Shown piece by piece: positions 54,616 through 63,036 of a DNA stretch of 64,000 nt (positions are counted from its first letter, which is position 1; each line of letters begins with the position of its first letter). The stretch is taken from assembly GCF_036985595.1 (NCBI RefSeq), contig NZ_BTPU01000035.1:1-64000 (forward strand), written 5' to 3'. The position numbers were made by a program, and so were the translations under genes. Source of the stretch: Vallitalea maricola (GTDB lineage: Bacteria; Bacillota; Clostridia; Lachnospirales; Vallitaleaceae). The notes under the pieces are model-generated. The model had not been told where the DNA came from. It saw only the letters and a list, made by a program, of their open reading frames with translations, and did not search any database.

Positions 54616-55842
54616 ATGAAGAAATTAATTACTACACTATTGATTACTACAGTAATAATAGCATCCATAGGAGGATGTGAGCAGGCTAAGAAAAAAGTGG
54701 TTAAATTTGGAGCTGCTGCTGATTATTACGGTGAAACAAAGTCTGTAATAGAACAATTCAATGGATCACAAGATACTTACGAGGTTCAATTAGTAGAACT
54801 TGATGGCAGTAATACTGATGCTCACGATAAAATAAAAACATCCATATCTAGGGGTTCATCCGATTTGGATGTTATATCTATGGATGTAACATGGGCTGGA
54901 GAATTTGCAGGAGGAGGGTACTTAGAACCTATTGATGTAAGAATGCAGGAAAAAGGTTACAAGAAAACTGATTTCAATGAAGGAGCCATGAAAGCAGGTA
55001 ATTATGAAGGTCTACAATACACATTACCTTTTTATCTCGACCTAGGATTACTATACTATAGAAAAGATATCGTAGAAGAAACAGAAGCAAAAGTATTAGA
55101 AAGTGGTAATTATACTTATACAGATTTATCTAAGTTAGCAGAGAAATATAAAGGACAAGAAAATACAGAAACAGGATTCGTATTTCAATCCGGAGTGTAC
55201 GAAGGATTAACTATAAATGTAACAGAATTCACTAACTCATTTCATACCCTAAAAAGAGGATTGGAAACAATGAAAATGTTTGTTGATGCTGATTACACAC
55301 CAAATGATATTTTGTACTATAACGAGAAAGACACCAATGATGCTTTTATACAAGGCAAAACTGTATTTTCACGAAACTGGCCCTATCAATCAAAACTAGT
55401 GAACAATGAACAACTAGAACTAAATCTAAAAAAAGAACAGATTGGAATAGCACCTTTACCTAACGGAGGTGTAATAGGAGGCTATGTATTAGGAATAAAC
55501 AAAAACTCATCAAACAAAGATGGAGCATGGGAATTCATTAGATATATTTCTAGCGAAGAAGGTCAAAAAACTATAGTTATTCAGGGTCAACATATACCAG
55601 GATATAATAAATTATTGACAGACGCTGATATAATGGACTCAAATGAATTGTTCAAATCACAAGGCTATAAGAACGCATTAGCCTCATCAATAGTAAGACC
55701 TATCTCGGATAAATATACAACAGTATCAGATACTATACAGATAAATGTACACAAATACTTATCAGGAGCCCAAGATCTAGGCATAACCATCAAAGAATTA
55801 GAAAAACTAATAACAGACAATAAAATAATCTCAAAACAATAA
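54616..55842 (+). CDS. Orphan ABC substrate-binding lipoprotein (family 1)
   Basis: A 408-residue extracellular solute-binding protein with lipobox IGGC at about residue 21 and the mature start KVVKFGAAADYYGETKSVIEQF. Motifs such as DVISMDVTWAGEFAGGGYLEPI and GYVLGINKNSSNKDGAWEFIRY fit trehalose/maltose-type sugar-binding proteins. AAGGAGA precedes the ATG. No permease or ATPase lies beside it: the next gene is convergent and encodes a GPH-type secondary transporter. It may serve a distant transporter or act as a surface sugar receptor. Confidence 0.9.
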   Translation: MKKLITTLLITTVIIASIGGCEQAKKKVVKFGAAADYYGETKSVIEQFNGSQDTYEVQLVELDGSNTDAHDKIKTSISRGSSDLDVISMDVTWAGEFAGGGYLEPIDVRMQEKGYKKTDFNEGAMKAGNYEGLQYTLPFYLDLGLLYYRKDIVEETEAKVLESGNYTYTDLSKLAEKYKGQENTETGFVFQSGVYEGLTINVTEFTNSFHTLKRGLETMKMFVDADYTPNDILYYNEKDTNDAFIQGKTVFSRNWPYQSKLVNNEQLELNLKKEQIGIAPLPNGGVIGGYVLGINKNSSNKDGAWEFIRYISSEEGQKTIVIQGQHIPGYNKLLTDADIMDSNELFKSQGYKNALASSIVRPISDKYTTVSDTIQINVHKYLSGAQDLGITIKELEKLITDNKIISKQ

Positions 55843-55912
55843 AATGTATATTAATTAACATTATTAATAAGATTACTATAGTTACTAACTAAAAAGTGGC
55901 AAAACGCACAAG

Positions 55913-56012
55913 AAACATATATAGTGATAAGAACGATTTTTACAGCTTGTTGTTACCTTCGAATCAGATAAAACAACAAATGTAACGAGAGTGATTATCA
56001 CTATATATGTTT
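55913..56012. terminator. Hairpin F between convergent genes
   Basis: AAACATATATAGTGATAA (55913-55930) pairs perfectly with 55995-56012. Inside, TACA/TGTA and GTTGTT/AACAAC form a second stem around a 17-base loop. It probably serves as a two-way transcription end, though no T-run is present. Confidence 0.5.
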
Positions 56013-56056
56013 TATGATACTACCGTTGTCCATCTTTTAAAACATAATCTATTGAC

Positions 56057-57292
56057 TTACTCAGCTTTTTTAGTCTGCACTATAGTATACATAAACAACA
56101 ACGCTGCAACAAATGATATAGCTGTCAAGAAAAATAAAACATTAAACCCAATGATATCAACAAAAAGCCCAAATATCAATGGTCCAGTTATAGCAGCTAC
56201 TGAAGATGAAAAATAATAGAAACCAGTATAAGTACCAACTTTTGCTTCATCAACCCCTTCAACTATGTAAGGATAAGAATTTATGTTCACTAATGACCAG
56301 AATATACCAGCTACCGCTAATAATGCTATCATAGTATACTTATTAAAAGGTATGATACCTACAGGTCCCATTAAACCAATAATAATAAATATAAAAACAT
56401 CAGTAGTCAAACCAATAAGAATAGCTTTTCTTTTGCCTAATTTTTTGCCTATAAACCCTGAAGGAATAGCAAAGATCAAAAACGCTGCCGCAAAAGCACT
56501 GAGAATAATTCCCGATTCATGTTTTTGTAAACCAATATAATGAACTATGTAATTACTGAACGTAGCTTCCATTCCTTGATAACCAATGAACCAAAAAAGA
56601 ATGGCAAAAAGTAAATGCAGGGTTTTGCTATCTTTGCTGCTGATAATTTCTTTCAATGTAGATATTATTTTAACTTTTTCATCTGATTCAGATTTACTGT
56701 ATGTACTTGGTTCTTTGATGAAGAATATTATAACAAGTAGAGAAATAAGCATAACTATACCAGTTGCCAAAAAAGGTAGATTATTATTGATTTTGTACAA
56801 TCTAGAACCACCATATAATACAAAAACAGCAGCTAGACCACCCATGAAGTTAATAACTGCATTAGCTTCGCTTCTTTGGTGAGAAGGAATCATATCAGGC
56901 ATTAACGCAACAGTTGGACCTCTGTAGATTGCCATTGAAAAATTCAAAACGGTAATTATAATCAAGAATAATAATAAATCATTTGAAAACATAGGTAATA
57001 AAATAAACATAAGTGCAGATATAGGAAGACCAATCATAATAAACGGTTTTCTTCTACCGAACCTTGTATGAGTATTATCGCTTACAGCACTAATAAATGG
57101 TATTAAGAAAATAGCTAAGATGTTATCAAGGGTCATGATACTATTAACAACTAACTGGCTTGGAAAAAATTCTTTCAGAAATAATGGAACATAGTTATTA
57201 TAAAGGGGCCATACTAAACTAATAGCAAAAAAACCAAAACCTAGAATAAAAGTTTTCTTATAATTTAATTTTCCTGTTGCTTCTTTAACCAT
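56057..57292 (-). CDS. GPH/SLC45-like MFS sugar transporter
   Basis: A 411-residue, 12-helix MFS protein. The N-terminus FGFFAISLVWPLYNNYVPLF and the loop DNTHTRFGRRKPFIMIGLP match the GPH/SLC45-like group that carries disaccharides with H+ or Na+. I chose the ATG at 57292 (MVKEATGKL): GGAGGAT lies just upstream and inside the longer frame that would start at 57307. The upstream region on its strand is rich in inverted repeats, so it is probably tightly regulated. Substrate unknown. Confidence 0.88.
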   Translation of the reverse strand: MVKEATGKLNYKKTFILGFGFFAISLVWPLYNNYVPLFLKEFFPSQLVVNSIMTLDNILAIFLIPFISAVSDNTHTRFGRRKPFIMIGLPISALMFILLPMFSNDLLLFLIIITVLNFSMAIYRGPTVALMPDMIPSHQRSEANAVINFMGGLAAVFVLYGGSRLYKINNNLPFLATGIVMLISLLVIIFFIKEPSTYSKSESDEKVKIISTLKEIISSKDSKTLHLLFAILFWFIGYQGMEATFSNYIVHYIGLQKHESGIILSAFAAAFLIFAIPSGFIGKKLGKRKAILIGLTTDVFIFIIIGLMGPVGIIPFNKYTMIALLAVAGIFWSLVNINSYPYIVEGVDEAKVGTYTGFYYFSSSVAAITGPLIFGLFVDIIGFNVLFFLTAISFVAALLFMYTIVQTKKAE

Positions 57293-57327
57293 AAATTCAT
57301 CCTCCAATGTATTAATATAATATCAAA

Positions 57328-57559
57328 GCAATTAATCTACAAAAAGTAATATTACATAATTACTTATTGCAATTAATCATTATAATTATATAAGTTAAAT
57401 TAAATAATTGCTATAGAGCCAGCAATTATTAAGTTCAATTCAACTTATAAAATCAAGGAAAATATATTGAACTTATTGAAATGGTGTTCAATATATATAT
57501 TATACAATAAAAACGTAATATTTTAGTTAAAATAATATTAAATGTATAAGTTCAATATA
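57328..57559. promoter_or_regulatory. Repeat-rich control region of the GPH transporter
   Basis: Contains a direct repeat GCAATTAATC (57328-57337, 57369-57378), a perfect inverted repeat AATAATTGCT-N8-AGCAATTATT (57403-57430), TAAGTT-N6-AACTTA (57430-57447), TATATTGAAC-N13-GTTCAATATA (57463-57495), and the 13-mer TAAGTTCAATATA at 57547-57559 that recurs in reverse at 57463-57475. This is dense enough to be an operator array for an unknown regulator. Confidence 0.55.
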
Positions 57560-57646
57560 AATAGCTGTAAAAGCATTAAGATATTCTAACCTATAAATTA
57601 AAAAAATATGATATAATAAGGTTATTGCAAAAAATTATATTACTTA

Positions 57647-57764
57647 CTTAACTTTTCCACTTCAATATTCTATGAAGGTAAGCTAATTAGAAGGCTTTGC
57701 AGAATAAAAATATAACCTATAAGCCTTAATTTATCTGCATTTAATTAAATGTGGAAAAGTTGAG
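57647..57764 (+). promoter_or_regulatory. Structured murB leader (hairpin G)
   Basis: CTTAACTTTTCCAC (57647-57660) pairs with GTGGAAAAGTTGAG (57751-57764), 14 bp with one U.G on the plus strand. Inside, AAGGCTT (57691-57697) pairs with AAGCCTT (57721-57727), extended by AATT/AATT after a two-base bulge. A TATAAT at 57612-57617 lies upstream, so the fold should be in the murB leader. Confidence 0.5.
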
Positions 57765-57818
57765 TTGCATTTTTAGTGAGTTACATAATATATTAGTATA
57801 GTATGAAAGGATGTATTT

Positions 57819-58730
57819 ATGGATATAGATAGAATAACCCAAGAATTAACAAAGGAAATAAGGAAAGAAAATGTCATAAAAGACGAAAGAATGTCAAAAC
57901 ACACCACTTTCAAAGTGGGAGGGAAGGCTGATTTATTTGTTTGCCCAAGTAATGTAAATGAACTATCCCATGCTATAAAGACATGTAAAACTTTTAATAT
58001 ACCTTATTATGTAGTAGGTAACGGAAGTAATATAATTGTAAAAGATAATGGTTTTAGAGGTGCTATAATACAATTATATAAAAACCTCAATAATGTAACT
58101 ATTGAAGATGATACAATTACTGCTGATGCTGGTATACTATTGGCCAAATTAGCCAAAATCATAGCAAATGAAAGTCTAGAAGGCTTTGAATTTGCAGCTG
58201 GTATTCCTGGTACATTGGGTGGTGCAGTATATATGAATGCTGGAGCCTATGGTGGTGATATGTCCCAAGTAATTGTTTCAGCAGATGTTATTGATGAAAA
58301 AGGAAATATCATAACGTTATCAAAGGAAGAGTTAAAATTAGGATATAGAACTAGTATAGTTCAACAAAAAAATTATATTGTACTAAGGGCAGTATTAAAA
58401 TGTAAAAAAGGTAACAAAGAAAAAATAAAAGGTTTAATAGAAGAATTAAACAACAAGCGTAAAGAAAAACAACCATTGGAATATCCAAGTGCAGGCAGCA
58501 CTTTCAAAAGACCAGAGGGGTACTATGCTGGAAAGCTTATCATGGATAGTGGATTAAGAGGTCATCAAATAGGTAATGCTCAAGTATCAGAGAAACACTG
58601 TGGATTTATTATCAATAGAGGTGATGCAACAGCTAATGATATCATTAATCTTATTAATCATGTAAGAAATACAGTTAGAGATAAATACCACGTCAATTTA
58701 GAAACAGAAGTAAGAATTATTGGAGAATAG
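57819..58730 (+). CDS. murB: UDP-N-acetylenolpyruvoylglucosamine reductase
   Basis: MurB reduces UDP-GlcNAc-enolpyruvate to UDP-MurNAc with NADPH and FAD in peptidoglycan precursor synthesis. The 303-residue protein is a type II MurB. FAD-binding segments are TTFKVGGKADLFVCP, VVGNGSNIIVKDNGFRG and FAAGIPGTLGGAVYMNAGAYGG; the active-site part has YRTSIVQ and PSAGSTFKRPEGYYAGKLI with its Ser. GAAAGGATG precedes the start. It opens the murB-rapZ-yvcK-whiA-crh group, with rapZ 21 bp after its stop codon. Confidence 0.96.
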   Translation: MDIDRITQELTKEIRKENVIKDERMSKHTTFKVGGKADLFVCPSNVNELSHAIKTCKTFNIPYYVVGNGSNIIVKDNGFRGAIIQLYKNLNNVTIEDDTITADAGILLAKLAKIIANESLEGFEFAAGIPGTLGGAVYMNAGAYGGDMSQVIVSADVIDEKGNIITLSKEELKLGYRTSIVQQKNYIVLRAVLKCKKGNKEKIKGLIEELNNKRKEKQPLEYPSAGSTFKRPEGYYAGKLIMDSGLRGHQIGNAQVSEKHCGFIINRGDATANDIINLINHVRNTVRDKYHVNLETEVRIIGE

Positions 58731-58751
58731 AAACTAGAAAGGATGAAGCTC

Positions 58752-59624
58752 ATGCGGTTTGTAATTGTTACAGGAATGTCTGGAGCAGGCAAAAGTATAT
58801 CTTTAAAGATGTTAGAAGATATCGGTTTCTTTTGTGTTGACAATCTTCCACCGGTACTTATTAATAAGTTTGCTCAGATTTGTTTCAGTCCTGATTCAGG
58901 AATAGATAAAGTTGCTTTGGGAATAGATACTAGAGGTGGAAATTTATTTACTGAGCTTCTTAATGAGATAAAGAAATTAGAGAACGAAGGCTATGAATTA
59001 GAAGTTCTTTTTTTAGATGCTAACGATGAAACTCTAGTCAAGAGATTCAAAGAAACAAGACGAAAACATCCTCTTGTGTCTGAAGGCAGAATACAAAATG
59101 GTATTGATAAAGAGAGAAAAATACTAGAAAAGGCTAAAAAAAGAGCTAATTTTATTATTGATACCAGCAAATTACTAACAAGAGAATTGAAATCAGAATT
59201 AGCCAAGATATTTTTAGAAGGGAAGAAATACGAGAATTTAATTATTACTGTTCTATCCTTTGGATTTAAATATGGGATTCCTTCTGATGCTGATTTGGTT
59301 TTTGATGTAAGATTTATTCCTAATCCTTTCTATATACCAGAACTAAAAGAGAAATCAGGTAATGAGAGGGAGATTAAAGATTATGTACTAAAATGGGATG
59401 TATCAAACAAATTCATTGATAAATTGGATGATATGATAAATTTCTTGATTCCTAATTACATCCAAGAGGGCAAAAATCAATTAGTTATTGCTATAGGATG
59501 TACAGGTGGTAAACATCGATCTGTTACTTTGGCTAATGAGCTATATAATAGATTATTAAAACAAGATTACAGTACCAATATTTATCACAGAGATATAGAA
59601 AAAGACTCAAAATTGAAGAGTTAA
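58752..59624 (+). CDS. rapZ: RapZ-family nucleotide-binding protein (YvcJ)
   Basis: A 290-residue RapZ/YvcJ P-loop protein. Walker A GMSGAGKS is at residues 8-15; DADLVFDVRFIPNPFY and IGCTGGKHRSVTLA are the hallmark motifs, the latter in the C-terminal phosphofructokinase-like half. E. coli RapZ controls glucosamine-6-phosphate synthesis through small RNAs; in Bacillus, YvcJ hydrolyses GTP and affects competence. The start is ATG 58752 (MRFVIVTGMS), with AAAGGA 9 bases upstream, rather than ATG 58743. yvcK follows after 45 bp. Confidence 0.95.
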   Translation: MRFVIVTGMSGAGKSISLKMLEDIGFFCVDNLPPVLINKFAQICFSPDSGIDKVALGIDTRGGNLFTELLNEIKKLENEGYELEVLFLDANDETLVKRFKETRRKHPLVSEGRIQNGIDKERKILEKAKKRANFIIDTSKLLTRELKSELAKIFLEGKKYENLIITVLSFGFKYGIPSDADLVFDVRFIPNPFYIPELKEKSGNEREIKDYVLKWDVSNKFIDKLDDMINFLIPNYIQEGKNQLVIAIGCTGGKHRSVTLANELYNRLLKQDYSTNIYHRDIEKDSKLKS

Positions 59625-59669
59625 TTTTTTCGTAGCTTATTATTTTAGCATTGAGGAGTGAGTTATTAA

Positions 59670-60650
59670 ATGATTCAAGATATGGACGATATAAAAATAG
59701 TAACTATGGGTGGAGGTACTGGATTATCTACTATGTTAAGGGGACTTAAAAAATATACTGAAAATCTTACAGCCATTGTTACCGTTTCAGATAATGGAGG
59801 CAGTTCAGGAATACTTAGAAGAGAATTGGATATGCTTCCTCCAGGGGATATTAGAAACTGTATATTAGCATTAGCTGAAACTGAACCTATTATGGAAAAG
59901 GTCTTTCAATATAGATTTACAGAAGGAAGTCTTAGTGGACAAAATTTCGGTAATCTCTTTTTAGCAGCTCTTAATGGAATATTTGGAAGCTTTGAACAAG
60001 CGATAGAAAAGACAAGTGAAGTTTTAGCGGTAAAAGGCAAGGTTCTTCCAGTGACCATACAAAACGTGGAATTATGTGCTCTATTTGATGATTCTGTTAT
60101 AGTTGAAGGTGAAAGCGAAATTGTTCAAAGATGTAAAAACGATAGAAAAAATATTAAAGACGTATGGTTATATCCTAAGAATCCAAAACCATATGATAAA
60201 GTTATAGAAGATATTAATGAAGCCGATATATTGGTTCTTGGACCAGGCAGCCTGTATACTAGTATAATACCTAATTTATTGGTAAGAGATATTGCACAAG
60301 TAATAAAAGAATCTAAACCAACAGTTATTTATGTGAGTAATATAATGACTCAACCAGGTGAAACAGATGATTATAATTTAACAGATCATATTAATGTTGT
60401 TGAAAAATATCTAGGAAAAGGTATAATAGATTATATTATAGTTAATAACCAAGAAATACCTAGTGAAATTCTAGAACTCTACATAGAAGATGGAGCTATA
60501 CCTGTTACATATAATAAAAAATTATTAAAAGATAAGGGAATAAAAGTATTAGAAGCTCCATTATTGAGGATACTAAGTGGGACCACATTAATTAGACATA
60601 ACTCAGATAAACTAGCAGAAGTTATAATATCTATATTGAAACAACTTTAA
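59670..60650 (+). CDS. yvcK: Gluconeogenesis factor YvcK (CofD-like)
   Basis: A 326-residue member of the YvcK/CofD-like family. The N-terminal nucleotide-sugar site is KIVTMGGGTGLSTMLRGLK, followed by VSDNGGSSGILRRELDMLPPGDIRN and a further GPGSLYTSIIPNLLV segment. YvcK binds UDP-sugars and is needed for normal wall growth on gluconeogenic carbon in Bacillus. GAGGAG precedes the ATG. Its place between rapZ and whiA is the usual Firmicute order. Confidence 0.96.
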   Translation: MIQDMDDIKIVTMGGGTGLSTMLRGLKKYTENLTAIVTVSDNGGSSGILRRELDMLPPGDIRNCILALAETEPIMEKVFQYRFTEGSLSGQNFGNLFLAALNGIFGSFEQAIEKTSEVLAVKGKVLPVTIQNVELCALFDDSVIVEGESEIVQRCKNDRKNIKDVWLYPKNPKPYDKVIEDINEADILVLGPGSLYTSIIPNLLVRDIAQVIKESKPTVIYVSNIMTQPGETDDYNLTDHINVVEKYLGKGIIDYIIVNNQEIPSEILELYIEDGAIPVTYNKKLLKDKGIKVLEAPLLRILSGTTLIRHNSDKLAEVIISILKQL

Positions 60651-60731
60651 CCAATCCTGCATTTTGCCATCTATAGCCTAATAAATATACAAATAATGGG
60701 TAAAATAATTAGAATGATAGGGTGTGATTAT

Positions 60732-61718
60732 ATGTCTTTTTCTTCAAAAGTAAAAGAAGAATTATCAAGGCATATTGGCAGTGCAAGACATTGCAGAATC
60801 GCTGAAATAGCAGCTATTATTAACATTTGTGGTAAGATAAAAGTAGTAAATAATAATGAAATAACAATTAAAGTACAAACAGAAAATGCTGCTGTTGCAA
60901 GAAAGTACTTTACATTGTTGAAAAAAACATTTAATATTAATGTTGAAGTATTAATAAGGAAAAACACTCAATTAAAAAAGAGTAGAATATATGTAATGTA
61001 TATTACTAATGCTAGGATAGCTCTTAAAATACTGAAGGCTATAGGTATTGCAGAGTTTGGAGAAGATGGAAGACTTCATATAGTTCATCGGATCAATCCT
61101 TTGATTGTACAAAGTACATGTTGTAAAAGAGCATATATAAGAGGAGCTTTTTTAGGGAGTGGTTCATTAAGTGATCCAGAAAAGACATATCATCTAGAAT
61201 TTGTTAGCGGACATAAAAATCAAAGCGAAGAATTAAGAAGATTAATTAATTCATTCGGTATGGAATCCAAAACAATAATGAGAAAAAAATACTATATCAC
61301 TTATCTAAAAGAAGGTTCTCAGATTGTTGATTTATTAAATATTATGGAAGCACATGTTGCGCTAATGGACTTAGAAAATGTAAGAATCTTAAAGGAAATG
61401 AGAAATAATGTTAATAGAATTGTTAACTGTGAGACAGCAAATCTTAAGAAAACAGTATCTGCTGCTGTTAGACAAGTAGAAGATATTAAATATATAGATC
61501 ATACTGTTGGTCTTAATTCTTTACCAGAGCCTTTAGAAGAAATTGCTAGAATAAGGTTAGAATATACATCAGCTACTTTAAAGGAATTAGGTACATTGCT
61601 AGATCCACCAGTAGGCAAATCTGGAGTTAATCATCGATTACGAAAAATAAGTAATATTGCTGAAAAATTAAGAGACAAAAGGGAGGATAACTATGATAGA
61701 GAAAAAAATAACAGTTAA
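60732..61718 (+). CDS. whiA: WhiA-family DNA-binding regulator
   Basis: A 328-residue WhiA protein: LAGLIDADG-like N-terminal domain (CKRAYIRGAFLGSGSLSDPEK near 130-150) and a C-terminal helix-turn-helix (LKELGTLLDPPVGKSGVNHRLRKI). I start at ATG 60732 (MSFSSKVKEEL), the conserved beginning of the family; the longer frame from 60696 adds a poor N-terminus. WhiA coordinates cell division and chromosome segregation in Firmicutes. Its last 26 bases overlap the crh-like gene, whose AGGGAGG site lies within whiA. Confidence 0.95.
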   Translation: MSFSSKVKEELSRHIGSARHCRIAEIAAIINICGKIKVVNNNEITIKVQTENAAVARKYFTLLKKTFNINVEVLIRKNTQLKKSRIYVMYITNARIALKILKAIGIAEFGEDGRLHIVHRINPLIVQSTCCKRAYIRGAFLGSGSLSDPEKTYHLEFVSGHKNQSEELRRLINSFGMESKTIMRKKYYITYLKEGSQIVDLLNIMEAHVALMDLENVRILKEMRNNVNRIVNCETANLKKTVSAAVRQVEDIKYIDHTVGLNSLPEPLEEIARIRLEYTSATLKELGTLLDPPVGKSGVNHRLRKISNIAEKLRDKREDNYDREKNNS

Positions 61719-61950
61719 AATCGCTTCAGGACTTGAAGCTAGACCAGTAGCTTTATTTGTACAAGTTGCAAGTCAATTTGAAAGTAATATTTATGTAGAG
61801 ATGCAGGATAAAAAGGTTAATGCTAAAAGCATAATGGGTATGATGTCACTAGGTGTATTAGAAGGTGAAGATATTACCATATCAGCAGATGGAACTGACG
61901 AGGAAAAAGCTATTAATGAGCTTGAAAAGTACTTAAGCGAAGATAAATAG
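61693..61950 (+). CDS. crh: Crh-like HPr protein lacking the PTS histidine
   Basis: An 85-residue HPr-fold protein. The usual active-site motif GLHARP reads GLEARP here, so the PTS phosphoryl-accepting His15 is replaced by Glu. The regulatory Ser46 is kept in NAKSIMGMMSLGV, the site used by HPr kinase (hprK at 5568). It should thus act only in catabolite regulation, like Bacillus Crh (Gln at this place), and not in sugar phosphotransfer. The start overlaps whiA by 26 bases. It closes the rapZ-yvcK-whiA-crh group as in Bacillus. A terminator follows. Confidence 0.93.
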   Translation: MIEKKITVKIASGLEARPVALFVQVASQFESNIYVEMQDKKVNAKSIMGMMSLGVLEGEDITISADGTDEEKAINELEKYLSEDK

Positions 61951-61968
61951 TGTTATTAATAAAAATGA

Positions 61969-62002
61969 AAAGAGGCTGTCATAAAATTGACAGTCTCTTT
62001 TT
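61969..62002 (+). terminator. Terminator of murB-crh operon
   Basis: AAAGAGGCTGTCA (61969-61981) pairs with TGACAGTCTCTTT (61988-62000), one G.U, then Ts. Confidence 0.88.
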
Positions 62003-62171
62003 GAGTGTATAAATACTAAAATTCTCTTATTCATGTATAAGTGATAATTCCCAAAACTAACCATAATATACAAAATTAATATGTGAAATACTAATAAGGC
62101 ACAGCAAAAGTTGACAGTTAAGAGTGCAAAGTAGATTATCTGCTTTGATTAGACGAAGGGATGTATTTCAT

Positions 62172-63029
62172 ATGAAAAGATTATTAATTATTATACTATG
62201 TTTATTGCTGTTAGTTTCATGTACCAGAAGTGAAAAAGAAGATAAAGATATAAGTGAAGATGTGGATATAAGGATAGGATGTACCACTTATCCATCATCC
62301 TATGCTCAAGCCGTTTTACTTAATGAAATAGTTAATAGGAAAGGATATACTTCAAAAATTATAGTGAATGATACAGATACAATCTGGGATAATCTAGGTA
62401 AAGGTAAAATAGATGTTCTGTTAAGCGGTTGGGTACCTACTATTGATACAGGAAGAAAAGCAAAATTAGAATCTCTAATCAAAGATTTAGGAACTAATTG
62501 TAGAAATTTATCTAATGGGATTTACGTTCCTAGTTATACTCTTACAGGTTTTTTGTGTGAACTAGAAGATTATAAGGAAAAATTTTCAAATACAATATAT
62601 GTTTGCAGAGAAAGCAATATAATCATTGAAGAAACCAAAAACATGTTACAAAAATATGGTATGGAATATAATATAAAAGAAGTAGACTACAAAGAATTAG
62701 ATACATTAATAAAAAAATCTATTGATAACAAAGAATGGATTGCAGTAGCTTTGTGGACACCTAATGGTACTATAAATAAATTTGGCTTAAGGCAACTAAG
62801 AGACACTAAGAACATATTTACCAATAATATTGATACCCATACTATTGTCAGAAGTGAATATACCAATCCAGAATTATTGAATATACTAGATAATTATTTT
62901 CTAAGAACAGGAGAATTAAATGAATTGATAAATGTATTAGATGAAAATGACCAAGAAAAAAAGATTGTTAACACATGGTTAGATAACAATCTTCAGATAT
63001 TAAATAGATTAATATATAAGCCTAATTAA
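62172..63029 (+). CDS. OpuAC-like binding lipoprotein (glycine betaine family)
   Basis: A 285-residue substrate-binding protein with signal MKRLLIIILCLLLLVSC, Cys 17 being the lipid site. RIGCTTYPSSYAQAVLLNEIV and DVLLSGWVPTIDTGRKA match the OpuAC/ProX-type domain that binds quaternary amines; Trp residues in DTIWDN, SGWVP and VALWTP could line an aromatic cage. I chose ATG 62172 over an in-frame start at 62124, as it begins a proper signal peptide. No permease or ATPase gene is next to it. The convergent SDR ends 7 bp away. Confidence 0.85.
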   Translation: MKRLLIIILCLLLLVSCTRSEKEDKDISEDVDIRIGCTTYPSSYAQAVLLNEIVNRKGYTSKIIVNDTDTIWDNLGKGKIDVLLSGWVPTIDTGRKAKLESLIKDLGTNCRNLSNGIYVPSYTLTGFLCELEDYKEKFSNTIYVCRESNIIIEETKNMLQKYGMEYNIKEVDYKELDTLIKKSIDNKEWIAVALWTPNGTINKFGLRQLRDTKNIFTNNIDTHTIVRSEYTNPELLNILDNYFLRTGELNELINVLDENDQEKKIVNTWLDNNLQILNRLIYKPN

Positions 63030-63036
63030 ATAATTG

